A stretch of 64,000 nt of DNA from Methylophaga thalassica (GCF_030159795.1 NZ_BSND01000003.1:868001-932000), one strand, 5' to 3'. Counted from the stretch's first letter, positions 37,694 to 46,767 are shown. The notes: generated by a model not told the origin, from the letters alone. Program-made: numbers and translations.

Positions 37694-38437
37694 TTAGCGA
37701 AGTGTTCTGCTGAACAGATTTAACGCCAGTTGATAGCCGATTTGTGCGGTTTGTGCATCATAACGACCACCATCACCTTCATCACGCATAAAGGCATGTT
37801 CAGCATTAAACTCATGCCAAGTGAAGGTAATATCTGTCGCTTTTAATTCCTGATAGATTTTTAACAAACCATCAGCAGGTACATGATTATCCTGTTTACC
37901 CCAAATCATTAATAACTCGCCTTTAATGTCATCAAGGCGCTCCATACTGTGTTGGCCGGGTTTGTTTGGAATTTTTTGGATATGTAAATCCGTCGCGTAG
38001 AAACATGCTGTGCCTTTCACTTCAGGTTGTAAAGCTGCACGGAAAGCCAGGTGACCACCAATGCAATAACCCATGGCACCAATATGCCCATTGCACCAAG
38101 GTTGGGTTTTTACAAACTCAATCATGGCGACATTATCAGAGTCATAACCCTGAACATCTTTCGCTTCTTTATCCGCATTACCCTTATCACGACCAGCGTC
38201 GTCATAACCCAATACGGTGCCGATAGGGTTCAGCTCATGGAAAACTTCGGGCACTAATACAGCATAACCATGGCTTGCCATCAGTCTTGCTGCACGTTCA
38301 ATCGGGCCAGTCTGTTGGAAAATTTCAGAGTAGAACAAAATCACCGGGTAGCTACCTTCACCAACCGGACGGTGAATATAAGTACGCATAACGCCAGTAG
38401 GTGTATCAAGATCGACAAAGTGGCTTTGAATTTTCAT
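37694..38437 (-). CDS. dienelactone hydrolase family protein
   Basis: An alpha/beta hydrolase of 247 residues with the catalytic triad of the dienelactone hydrolase family: nucleophilic Cys in GYCIGG, Asp in GKQDNHVP and His in NAEHAFMRDE. There is no signal peptide. The true substrate is uncertain since many family members act outside aromatic degradation. It is a single gene with its own terminator. Confidence 0.92.
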   Translation of the reverse strand: MKIQSHFVDLDTPTGVMRTYIHRPVGEGSYPVILFYSEIFQQTGPIERAARLMASHGYAVLVPEVFHELNPIGTVLGYDDAGRDKGNADKEAKDVQGYDSDNVAMIEFVKTQPWCNGHIGAMGYCIGGHLAFRAALQPEVKGTACFYATDLHIQKIPNKPGQHSMERLDDIKGELLMIWGKQDNHVPADGLLKIYQELKATDITFTWHEFNAEHAFMRDEGDGGRYDAQTAQIGYQLALNLFSRTLR

Positions 38438-38865
38438 AGTAGGCTCGCTAGATTGCTTGAATGTCTGAAGAATGAAAGGAGGCTATTGTACAAGAAGTCG
38501 TTTGCTTCATCATCGCTGTATTTATCCGCAAATCGAAAAGCATCATTCATCACCTCCATACTTGAGTTTTGTATTCAGATTAAAAAAATGAAAAATAGTT
38601 AATATTTAAAAAGTCAGGGTAAAAACCTCCCGATGCGGCTAAGCAGGCTTTCATTTTTTATAAATGGATTAATCTTTGTAAATTTAGGATTTTTTCCTAT
38701 ATTTACTCAAGGTAATGCGTAGTAAATTTACGTTACCTTATGTGAAATTTTGTGAACATGCACGCAGAGTTTACCCAGAACTTGTGATTAGCCATGTTAC
38801 TGCAAACCTCGACAAAACATAAGGCAGGCACAATCCGGCAGCTTATGTAAAAGGGGAGCAGGCAA
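38438..38865. promoter_or_regulatory. dyad-rich control region before the ECF sigma operon
   Basis: About 430 bp without a convincing gene. Two adjacent dyads stand out. GTAAATTTAGGA/TCCTATATTTAC lies at 38678-38706, with 11 of 12 pairs matching around a T5 centre. At 38709-38739, AAGGTAA and CGTA pair with TACG and TTACCTT around GTAAATT, with a 2-nt bulge. The motif GTAAAT occurs at least three times. This region probably carries the operator and promoter for the downstream block. No match to the standard Fur box was seen. Confidence 0.5.
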
Positions 38866-39414
38866 TTGAGTGACATAGCCCTACACCACGAATCAGACGT
38901 CAGTATTCTGGGTAATCTTAATGCAACGCGTGACTCCATCGTCACTGATCTTTATCGTGTGCACAATAGCTGGTTATTAGGTTGGCTGAGAAAAAAACTC
39001 GGTTGCAGCTTTGATGCAGCTGACTTGATGCAAGATACCTTTTCAAAAATTTTGCAAAAAGACGATCTAACCAGTATCAAAGAGCCTCGTGCCTATCTCA
39101 CCACTGTGGCCCATGGGCTGATGGTCAATCATGTTCGGCGCAGGGACATTGAAAGAGCCTATCTTGACGCTTTAGAGAATATGCCAGAAGTCGAAGTCCC
39201 TTCACCTGAGTCACTCAATATTATGGTGGAGACGCTGGCCAAGATAGATGAAATGCTCGATGGCTTGCCTGATCGGGTTCGCAGCGCCTTTTTATGGTGT
39301 CAGCTCGAAGGACTTTCACACGCAGAAATTGCATCGAGATTATCGGTTTCAGTCAGCTCGGTTAGACAGTACATTGCTAAGGCATTGTTGCATTGTTTAA
39401 ACATGAATAGTTAA
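38866..39414 (+). CDS. FecI-like ECF sigma factor 1
   Basis: An ECF sigma factor of 182 residues of the FecI group. Region 2 reads WLRKKLGCSFDAADLMQDTFSKIL with EPRAYLTTVAHGLM, and region 4 reads GLSHAEIASRLSVSVSSVRQYIAKAL. It starts at TTG 38866, with GGGGAG 7 nt upstream. It is paired with the FecR-like gene that starts 10 bp after it. Such sigma factors direct transcription of TonB-dependent receptor genes when the receptor is occupied. It is a clear paralogue of the sigma factor at 40527. Confidence 0.9.
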   Translation: MSDIALHHESDVSILGNLNATRDSIVTDLYRVHNSWLLGWLRKKLGCSFDAADLMQDTFSKILQKDDLTSIKEPRAYLTTVAHGLMVNHVRRRDIERAYLDALENMPEVEVPSPESLNIMVETLAKIDEMLDGLPDRVRSAFLWCQLEGLSHAEIASRLSVSVSSVRQYIAKALLHCLNMNS

Positions 39415-39424
39415 AAAATTTTTC

Positions 39425-40396
39425 ATGGCCCGTTCTAATAAAGATGCTATCTATGAAGCGACCAACTGGTTTGTTGAGCTGACTTCCGGTGAAGCCACAG
39501 ATGCAGACCGGAAAGAATGGCAAAGATGGCTAAATGCCTCCCCAGAAAACAGACACGTATGGGAACAAGTTGAAGCGGTCACCAACTGTTTTATGGGGCT
39601 CGATTCAAAAACCAGTATCACCGTATTAAATCGTCCGACTGATACCAAAGACATCAAATCACAGGAACGTCGCCAAGTCATTAAAACCCTCAGTCTTATG
39701 CTGGCTGCTGGAACGGCAGGGTGGTATGGCTATAAACAAAAGCCTTGGAATCTATTAATGTCAGATTATTCAACGGCAGTAGGTGAAATTAAACACATCA
39801 CCTTAGACGATGGCAGTCTAGTTGTTTTAAATACTGATACCAAGATAGCTATTGACTTTAGTGACCGAGCTAGAACAATCAGGTTACTGCAGGGTGAAAT
39901 CTACATTGAAACGGCACAGGAGCAAGACCGGAATTATCGTCCTTTTAGTGTAGTGACTGCTCACGGTACGGTAACAGCACTAGGCACTAAATTTAGCACT
40001 CGACTTAAGTCTAAACACAGCTCTGTCAGTGTGTATCAGGATGCGGTAGAAGTCAGACCTTGTGATGATTTAGATAATAACGTTGTGGTCAATGCGGGTG
40101 AATTGGTCACATTCAATACGGCCTTTTCTCAGCAGAAGAAGCTCATAGATAGGGCATCGATGGCATGGATAAACGGGTTTATTATCGCCGATAAAATGTC
40201 ATTGGCTGACTTTGTTGATCATCTATCACGTTACCACTCAGGCATCATACGTTGTGATCCTGCTGTTGCTGATTTAACTATATCTGGCGCGTTCCCAGTC
40301 AATGATATAAATGCCGCCTTAACCAGCACCAGTGAAGTCTTATCAATACGAATAGAACGCTATACCCGCTATTTTGTGATGATTAAACCGGCCTGA
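39425..40396 (+). CDS. FecR-like anti-sigma factor 1
   Basis: A protein of 323 residues with a cytoplasmic N-terminal DUF4880 domain (about 8-60; YEATNWFVELTSGEATDADRKEWQRWL). One transmembrane segment lies near 87-104. A periplasmic FecR domain follows (STAVGEIKHITLDDGSLVVLNTDTK), then a C-terminal domain expected to contact the receptor STN domain. It should relay receptor occupancy to sigma factor 1. Confidence 0.9.
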   Translation: MARSNKDAIYEATNWFVELTSGEATDADRKEWQRWLNASPENRHVWEQVEAVTNCFMGLDSKTSITVLNRPTDTKDIKSQERRQVIKTLSLMLAAGTAGWYGYKQKPWNLLMSDYSTAVGEIKHITLDDGSLVVLNTDTKIAIDFSDRARTIRLLQGEIYIETAQEQDRNYRPFSVVTAHGTVTALGTKFSTRLKSKHSSVSVYQDAVEVRPCDDLDNNVVVNAGELVTFNTAFSQQKKLIDRASMAWINGFIIADKMSLADFVDHLSRYHSGIIRCDPAVADLTISGAFPVNDINAALTSTSEVLSIRIERYTRYFVMIKPA

Positions 40397-40526
40397 CACA
40401 TCAAAATAAGTTGGAGAGAGACTTGAATACAACAAATAAAAATAGTGTTAAGAGGCAAGTAAATATTCTCTCTGAAACCGCACACATCTTAAGTGTTGCT
40501 TTGATATGGAGTGATGCAAGTTAATT

Positions 40527-41024
40527 ATGGCTACCTCAACTATTCAATCGTTTAGTCAAACCTATGAAAATCACCATAGTTGGATCTATAGCTGGCTATG
40601 TAAAAAATTGGCCTCGCATCATGATGCCGCTGATTTGACGCAAGATACGTTCGTCAAAGTATTACAGAAAGACATGCCGGAAGATATTATCGAACCGCGA
40701 GCCTACTTAACTAAGATTGCCCATGACTTGATGGTTAATTTTTACCGTCGAAAATCTTTAGAACAGGCCTATATAGAAGCCATCAGCCAACTGCCTGAGG
40801 CTATTACGCCAAGCAGCGAAGAACGATTACTCTTATTAGAAACCTTGCAAGAAATTGACGAAATGCTCACTACATTGCCAGATCATGTCAGAGAGACTTT
40901 TCTACTGTCACAACTTGACGGCATGCGTTATAAAGACATTGCTGCCAAGTTAAATGTTACAGAGCGTACCGTTAAACGCTATATGGCACTTGCCTTCACC
41001 CACTGTCTCACTTTCGCTGTTTAA
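40527..41024 (+). CDS. FecI-like ECF sigma factor 2
   Basis: A sigma factor of 165 residues strongly resembling sigma factor 1 (WLCKKLASHHDAADLTQDTFVKVLQKD; EPRAYLTKIAHDLMVN). The region 4 recognition helix differs (NVTERTVKRYMALAF against SVSVSSVRQYIAKAL), so its promoters may differ. The 130-bp gap before it could hold a promoter. Its own FecR partner follows after 2 bp. Confidence 0.9.
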   Translation: MATSTIQSFSQTYENHHSWIYSWLCKKLASHHDAADLTQDTFVKVLQKDMPEDIIEPRAYLTKIAHDLMVNFYRRKSLEQAYIEAISQLPEAITPSSEERLLLLETLQEIDEMLTTLPDHVRETFLLSQLDGMRYKDIAAKLNVTERTVKRYMALAFTHCLTFAV

Positions 41025-41026
41025 CG

Positions 41027-41992
41027 ATGTCCTCAAATTCAGTCAATATTCCAGAACATGTCATTAAAGAAGTCGTCATGTGGCTAGTCAAAGTACAAGA
41101 CGACGATTTAACAACACAAGAACAACAAACATTACTCGCGTGGCGAAATGAAAATCATCTGCACGAACTTGCTTGGCAGCGTGCTGAAAATCTCGGTATG
41201 ACCTTACAGAAAATACCACCTGATTTGGGCAAACAGGTACTTGGTCGATCAGCAACAATGGATAGACGTGAATTTGCCAAACATCTTGGCCTGTTGCTCA
41301 CGCTCGTTCCAATTGGTGGCGTAACGTATAAATATGCCCCATGGCAAGCCGTCTTAGCTGACATTAAAACAGCTACCGGTGAGCAAAGAACAATTCAATT
41401 AGCTGACGGCAGCCAACTCATGCTTAACACGGATAGTGCTGTCGATTTAGCCTTTAATGATACTCAGCGTTTGGTGAAATTATACCGAGGCGAAATTTAT
41501 ATTAAGACGGCTAAAGATTCAGCTCAAAGACCTTTCTTGGTTCAAACTGCACAGGGGCAACTTCATGCGTTGGGTACTGAGTTTGTGGTACGTCAGCACG
41601 CCGACTATAGCTATTTAGGTGTTATTGATAGTGCGGTTGATGTCTTACCCAAAGATGACCCACAGCAAAACCTGATCATCGAAAAAGGTCAACAAACGCG
41701 TTTTGATTCGACAGGTATAGAGGCGCCATCCCCATTAGATGACAATGCCAATGCCTGGATACACGGCGTTATCTACGCCGACAATATGCCGCTCAGCGAG
41801 TTTATTAGTTATCTAAAACGTTATCGAACAGGTGTGATCACCTGTGATGAGTCATGTGATGACATTTATGTCTCAGGCTCATTTCAAATTAATGACCCTG
41901 ACCACATCCTGCATGTATTAGAAAAAACAAGACCAATAGAAATTGAATGGCGAACTCGTTTCTGGGCAAAAATCAGCAAAAAACAACATTAA
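41027..41992 (+). CDS. FecR-like anti-sigma factor 2
   Basis: A protein of 321 residues with the same plan as the first anti-sigma factor: an N-terminal DUF4880-like domain (VVMWLVKVQDDDLTTQEQQTLLAW), a membrane segment near 85-102 and a periplasmic FecR domain (ATGEQRTIQLADGSQLMLNTDSA). It lies directly before the TonB-dependent receptor gene. Confidence 0.9.
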   Translation: MSSNSVNIPEHVIKEVVMWLVKVQDDDLTTQEQQTLLAWRNENHLHELAWQRAENLGMTLQKIPPDLGKQVLGRSATMDRREFAKHLGLLLTLVPIGGVTYKYAPWQAVLADIKTATGEQRTIQLADGSQLMLNTDSAVDLAFNDTQRLVKLYRGEIYIKTAKDSAQRPFLVQTAQGQLHALGTEFVVRQHADYSYLGVIDSAVDVLPKDDPQQNLIIEKGQQTRFDSTGIEAPSPLDDNANAWIHGVIYADNMPLSEFISYLKRYRTGVITCDESCDDIYVSGSFQINDPDHILHVLEKTRPIEIEWRTRFWAKISKKQH

Positions 41993-42020
41993 TTAAAAAA
42001 ATCGTGTCCCCTTTTTAATC

Positions 42021-42054
42021 CTTAATTGACCTAGTAATTAAGAATCACTTAATT
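42021..42054 (+). promoter_or_regulatory. CTTAATT dyad and third half-site upstream of receptor gene
   Basis: CTTAATT (42021-42027) and AATTAAG (42036-42042) form a perfect dyad around 8 bp. A further CTTAATT lies at 42048-42054, 15 bp before the receptor ATG. This could be an operator or part of an ECF promoter; no known consensus is matched. Confidence 0.35.
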
Positions 42055-42068
42055 ATCCAAGGTTAACT

Positions 42069-45000
42069 ATGTTGAATCGTACAATTTCCAGTGACAACAG
42101 CTTTATTAAATTCACCATCATCATGGCGATATTGGCCTTTTTCTATCTACCGCCGCTTTCTGCCGATACAGCACAACTCGCTGACAACGAAAAAGGCAAT
42201 GAAACAGAAAAAGCTAACCGTGATTACAATATTCCCGCTGGCCCACTCTCCAAAGCGTTATCGACTTATACCGGTATCAACGGCTTTACATTCTCGTTTG
42301 ACCCCAGCCTCACCCAGGGCAAAACCACACAAGGGTTACAAGGTAGCTACAGTTTAGAAGAAGGCTTTGAACAATTATTAAAAGGCTCCGACCTGATGGT
42401 TATACCTGATACCGACGGTGGCTATTTTCTGGTGCCAGGTCAGGAGAAATTACCTGCTCTTGGTGATGACCGCTTAATTCTGGATACGGTTAAAGTCAGA
42501 GCACAACGATTTTATGAAGTTGGACCACTACCTGGGCTTGGGCTCACCAAAGACGAAATCCCCGGCAATGTGCAAAGTTTAACAGCAGAAGACATCAAAG
42601 AAGCCCATGCCTTAAGCATGACCGATTTGTTTAATCAGAAGCTACAAGGTGTCACAGTTAATGATTACCAAGGTAATCCCTTTCAGATGGATATCCAATA
42701 TCGTGGTTTTACGGCGGGACCACAAATAGGTACGCCTCAGGGATTGAGTGTCTTTTTTGATGGTATCCGTGTTAACGAACCTTTTGGTGATGTCGTCAAC
42801 TGGGACATGATCCCAATGAATGCGATTTCGAGTGTGGATGTGTTTCCAGGCTCAAATCCTATCTTTGGTTTGAACACATTAGGTGGTGCATTTACGGTTA
42901 AAACCAAAGACGGTTTTAACTATACAAAAAGCGATGTTCAACTTTTAGCGGGCTCGTTTGATAGAAAACAATTACAAGTCGATAAAGGCTGGAATAACGG
43001 CACTATCGCTTTTTATGGTGCCGGTAGCTTCCATGATGAAAATGGTTGGCGTGATAACTCCCCTAGCAAAGTCAACCAAGTCTTTGGTAAGGCCAGCTAT
43101 CGTGGTGAAAAGCTAGACATGAACCTCAGTACCTTAATCGTCAAAACAAAACTGGTGGGTAATGGCTTAAGCCCTGTTGAAGAGTACGAAGACGACAGTG
43201 AAAGTGTCTTTACCTCACCTGACAAAACAGATAATGACTTACAGCAATTTCAACTCTCAGGTGCTTATCAGGTAAATGATACGTTTAGTGTCACAGCACA
43301 GGTTTATCGTCGGAATAGTGATAGGCATCAGATCGGATCTGATGTGGTTACTGATTGGGATGATGAGCTAGTTGCAAAGCGCTTACCTGCTGATGGTGAA
43401 AACTACACCTGCTTATTTAATAGCAGCGATGACAATCAATATGGTTTACCCGATTATTATGTCGTTTCTATTGACAATTATGAGCCGGGAGTCAGAGATG
43501 AATTTACCTTTGATAACGATGGTTCGATTTTTTTATACGATGATTCCTTTTCCTTGAGCAAGGCAGATTTTGAAGCAAAATATGCAAATAATAAAAACAC
43601 AGAGTTACCAGATGATTTTCTGAATGCTTACAAAGGAGTTTACCAGGAAAACAAAAATTTCAAAGAATCAAATACTTATAATCGAGATGGCCAGTCATAC
43701 AATGTTAGTGGTGGGGAAAGCGCTGAATATTATGGTGAGAACTCGTACCGGGTTGATTTTAAAAGTGATTTAGAACGCATTACCAGTGAGCCTTCTGGAG
43801 TTATTAATTCCGATCAAAATTACTTTTTTACGACAGAAAATGGTGTTGTCTATAAAAACTACGTCATGCTAGCAGCAGCTGTAAATGAAACAGATTGTCT
43901 GACAACTCGTGCGTCTGTTGATAAATACGAAATCACCGACCCTGATACAGGAAATCCTGTTCTTATAGATGGTGCTGGCTTAAATCAATCTGGCTATGTA
44001 AAGGGTACACCGACGGCAATTATCACTGATAATCAAATTACTCAAAGTACTGATGGTGCTTCTATCCAGTTTAACTGGAACCTCGATAAACATAAGTTTA
44101 TGGTCGGAATCTCGATTGACGATGCCAGTGCCGAATATCGCAATAGCCAACGATTAGGCTTTTTCACTTTAAACCGTGAAGCGTATTTAGATCCAGATAG
44201 TGCTCACCCACAATTTTTAGCGGCTTTTGATCCGCTGGAGAATAGTAATTTCAGTGGCACCAATACGACCAAAAGTATCTACTTCAGTGAAACCTGGAAT
44301 CCCGTTGAGAATTGGAACTTTAATTTCTCAGGGCGTTACAACGATACCAAAACAAAAAATAAGATTGCCACACGGTTTGGACGTTATGGAGCCAATTATT
44401 CCGTTACCGACTTAATTGGCGAGCCTGATCAATACAATGTCTGCCCTGATGGTGATTGCACGGGCGTTGAGACCAACTTTAAACGTTACCGTTTGGATGA
44501 CACAGTAGAAAAACCTGAAACAGAAGAGTTTAGTTACTATTCGTTTAACCCTTCGATTGGTGCCACTTGGCAAGCAAAAGAAACACTTAATGTGTATGCC
44601 AACTGGTCACAAGGTACGCGTGTTCCTAGTGTCATAGAGTTAGGCTGTGCATCTGACCATACGCCAACCGGTGTTTACTATGAGGATGGTCAGGGTGGTA
44701 TGTATGAAGTACCCAAAAGTGTCTTAGAAAAAAGAACTTGTTATCTGCCTAATACGCTGTCAGGTGATCCGTATTTACCTCAAATCAAAGCCACGTCTTA
44801 CGATATTGGGGTTAGAGGCATTATCGGTGAGAATTTGCAATGGAATCTCGGTGCATACCAAACAGACCTAAAAGACGACATCTACTTTGTTGCTGTAGGG
44901 GGGGGGGCGGGTTTTTATGACACGATTGGTGATACTCGCCGTCGTGGTATTGAAGCTGGTTTATCAGGCCAAAAAGGCAAGTGGGGCTTTAGCGTTAACT

Positions 45001-45587
45001 ATGCGCTGACCGAAGCGACCTTTGAAAATCAGTTCATCATGATTAGCGACGATAATGGCACAGCCATTTATCAGCCAGGTATCGGCAATTCGATTATTAC
45101 GGTTGACAAGGGCGATACCATGCCCGGCGTCTCTCGTCATAATGTTAATGCCACCATCAATTATGAAGTCACCCCCAAATGGTTAGTCGGTTTTAGTGCA
45201 GTGATGCACTCAGGCAGTTATGTGCGTGGTAATGAAAATAACGATCATGAAGTAGGGCAAGTCCAATATCGGGAGCTTGGTGGGAAAAAGGTGCCGCGCC
45301 GCCCAATGAGCAATAAAGGCGAGTTACCCGGCTTTGCTACGTTTAACTTTCAGACCAGTTATAAGTTTACGCCCAATATGACGGCAAGCCTGCTGATTAA
45401 TAATATCTTTGACAAAGAATATTATTCTGCGGGTCGTTTGGGACGTAATCCATTTTCGCCGAGTGTTTATGGTGCTAGAGGACCAGATAATTACAATCAT
45501 AATTCGAATGATTGGCTGAGCACGAACTTTATCGCTCCGGGTGCGCCTAGAGCAGCATGGCTAAGCTTTAATTGGCAGTTTGATTAG
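42069..45587 (+). CDS. STN-domain TonB-dependent receptor
   Basis: An outer-membrane receptor of 1,172 residues, much longer than the usual 700-850. In order it has a signal peptide (about 1-32), an STN signalling domain (about 50-120; YNIPAGPLSKALSTYTGI), a TonB-box-like LDTVKVRA near residue 140, a plug (about 160-270) and a 22-strand-type barrel. The C-terminus is aromatic (WLSFNWQFD). The STN domain matches the two FecI/FecR pairs upstream. Residues about 445-655 look like a large extracellular insertion with two Cys and more AT-rich codons. A run of ten G at 44898-44907, near residue 944, could allow slippage. The ligand is unknown. Confidence 0.95.
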   Translation: MLNRTISSDNSFIKFTIIMAILAFFYLPPLSADTAQLADNEKGNETEKANRDYNIPAGPLSKALSTYTGINGFTFSFDPSLTQGKTTQGLQGSYSLEEGFEQLLKGSDLMVIPDTDGGYFLVPGQEKLPALGDDRLILDTVKVRAQRFYEVGPLPGLGLTKDEIPGNVQSLTAEDIKEAHALSMTDLFNQKLQGVTVNDYQGNPFQMDIQYRGFTAGPQIGTPQGLSVFFDGIRVNEPFGDVVNWDMIPMNAISSVDVFPGSNPIFGLNTLGGAFTVKTKDGFNYTKSDVQLLAGSFDRKQLQVDKGWNNGTIAFYGAGSFHDENGWRDNSPSKVNQVFGKASYRGEKLDMNLSTLIVKTKLVGNGLSPVEEYEDDSESVFTSPDKTDNDLQQFQLSGAYQVNDTFSVTAQVYRRNSDRHQIGSDVVTDWDDELVAKRLPADGENYTCLFNSSDDNQYGLPDYYVVSIDNYEPGVRDEFTFDNDGSIFLYDDSFSLSKADFEAKYANNKNTELPDDFLNAYKGVYQENKNFKESNTYNRDGQSYNVSGGESAEYYGENSYRVDFKSDLERITSEPSGVINSDQNYFFTTENGVVYKNYVMLAAAVNETDCLTTRASVDKYEITDPDTGNPVLIDGAGLNQSGYVKGTPTAIITDNQITQSTDGASIQFNWNLDKHKFMVGISIDDASAEYRNSQRLGFFTLNREAYLDPDSAHPQFLAAFDPLENSNFSGTNTTKSIYFSETWNPVENWNFNFSGRYNDTKTKNKIATRFGRYGANYSVTDLIGEPDQYNVCPDGDCTGVETNFKRYRLDDTVEKPETEEFSYYSFNPSIGATWQAKETLNVYANWSQGTRVPSVIELGCASDHTPTGVYYEDGQGGMYEVPKSVLEKRTCYLPNTLSGDPYLPQIKATSYDIGVRGIIGENLQWNLGAYQTDLKDDIYFVAVGGGAGFYDTIGDTRRRGIEAGLSGQKGKWGFSVNYALTEATFENQFIMISDDNGTAIYQPGIGNSIITVDKGDTMPGVSRHNVNATINYEVTPKWLVGFSAVMHSGSYVRGNENNDHEVGQVQYRELGGKKVPRRPMSNKGELPGFATFNFQTSYKFTPNMTASLLINNIFDKEYYSAGRLGRNPFSPSVYGARGPDNYNHNSNDWLSTNFIAPGAPRAAWLSFNWQFD
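44898..44907 (+). repeat. homopolymeric G10 tract inside the receptor gene
   Basis: Ten consecutive G encode Gly-Gly-Gly and the first base of an Ala codon in the receptor. Such a tract is very unlikely by chance in this moderate-GC sequence. The frame is intact at ten G; a gain or loss of one or two would truncate about the last 230 residues of the barrel. Confidence 0.9.
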
Positions 45588-45622
45588 GAAATAGAAAAAC
45601 CGATTTTCATAGATTAGGCAGA

Positions 45623-45718
45623 CATTTGTGACTGCCAGAAAGGATTCATATTCAAACGTAGAAATTGGCAAATTTAGTGACGTTTGAAATGAAGGGGTGA
45701 TACAGGCAGCCACAAATG
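45623..45718. repeat. long-spaced inverted repeat between receptor and secreted protein genes
   Basis: CATTTGTGACTGCC (45623-45636) and GGCAGCCACAAATG (45705-45718) are inverted copies with one mismatch, 68 nt apart. The second arm overlaps a small hairpin CAGGCA/TGCCTG (45703-45722) followed by TTTATT. The RNA may fold in alternative ways between the two genes. Confidence 0.5.
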
Positions 45719-45749
45719 CCTGTTTATTGTAGCTCGTAAGGAGACAGTT

Positions 45750-46745
45750 ATGAAACACAGCACGTTAAAACTCACTATGCTTGCAGCATTAGGATTTACT
45801 GCTACGCAGGCGAATGCATTAGGTTTGGTCGCGTTACCCGATACTGGGTTTGCCAGTTCAGCGTATACCAATTGTTATAACGATGGACGAGTCGAACCAC
45901 CGACTACTGCTGATGAAGCAAAAGGTAACTTTGGGTCATATCCGATCGCAGGCGCTAATCAGCCATCGTCGTCAAAAAACAATACCTGTTTTGTTACAAA
46001 GCCTGTTGATATTACGGTCTCACCAGTCTCTGGGTACACCTTGGTTGCTTATCGTTCAAATACGATTCCTAAAACTACGGGTGGAACAGGAAGTATCGGA
46101 ACGCTTCTTGACTTGGTATGGCGGGATGACGCGACATCAAGCATGTGTATTTTTGGCACTCAAATCGCCAGTATGACTAATGCTGATCACGACTCTACTA
46201 AATCTGGTACTCAATACTTTGAAGTAAATGATATTGCTCGCGGCGGTTTTGCTGATTCAGGCACGGTAAATGTGGGATATACCATCTTTAGTACTACAGG
46301 AAATACATCTCCTGTATATCGTGTAGGTCGAACTTATACTTCTGTTCAACATAGATCATTAAAGTACGACACCTTAGCCAATAAGGCGGTGAATGGGACT
46401 AACTATCTTGATTTACCGACTAAAAATAGTGTCACAGCGGCTATTACTGGTGAAAATTCATCTATAGACGCCACGGATACCGCAAGTACAACTTTGGCGA
46501 CACAAGATGCTGTGGTCAATAGTAATTGGGTCGATTTTACAGCCGATACGGTGTATTTCGATGATGATGGTTCCACAAATGCCTACTCTGGTTTCACCTA
46601 CATAGAAGCAGCATGTGACAGCACAAACCCAGAAGATTGGGTTGAAAACGGAGCAATACGGTTACGCCAAACCGCACAGGAAGAAACAACATTTAAAGAA
46701 ATTGCCATTCCTGGTTATGCACCTCCAGGCGCGACAATACCTTAA
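45750..46745 (+). CDS. Sec-exported protein of unknown family in receptor cluster
   Basis: A protein of 331 residues with a clear signal peptide (cleavage after QANA, near residue 23), AAGGAG before the ATG and a beta-rich, Thr/Ser/Asn-rich mature part. Four mature cysteines (TNCYN, NTCFV, SMCIF, AACDS) could form two disulfides. The C-terminus is PPGATIP. I recognise no family. It lies directly downstream of the receptor and upstream of a perfect palindrome. Because it has a Sec signal, the natural export route beyond the periplasm is the T2SS-like machine encoded 2.5 kb downstream. This is inference; it may instead stay periplasmic or attach to the surface. Confidence 0.8.
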   Translation: MKHSTLKLTMLAALGFTATQANALGLVALPDTGFASSAYTNCYNDGRVEPPTTADEAKGNFGSYPIAGANQPSSSKNNTCFVTKPVDITVSPVSGYTLVAYRSNTIPKTTGGTGSIGTLLDLVWRDDATSSMCIFGTQIASMTNADHDSTKSGTQYFEVNDIARGGFADSGTVNVGYTIFSTTGNTSPVYRVGRTYTSVQHRSLKYDTLANKAVNGTNYLDLPTKNSVTAAITGENSSIDATDTASTTLATQDAVVNSNWVDFTADTVYFDDDGSTNAYSGFTYIEAACDSTNPEDWVENGAIRLRQTAQEETTFKEIAIPGYAPPGATIP

Positions 46746-46767
46746 TTTCATGAGTGCTAATTTTGAT

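Noticed and set aside
38270-38602. 110-codon plus-strand frame over the dienelactone hydrolase start
   Set aside because: Most of it is antisense to the hydrolase and it has a low-complexity end with no family match.
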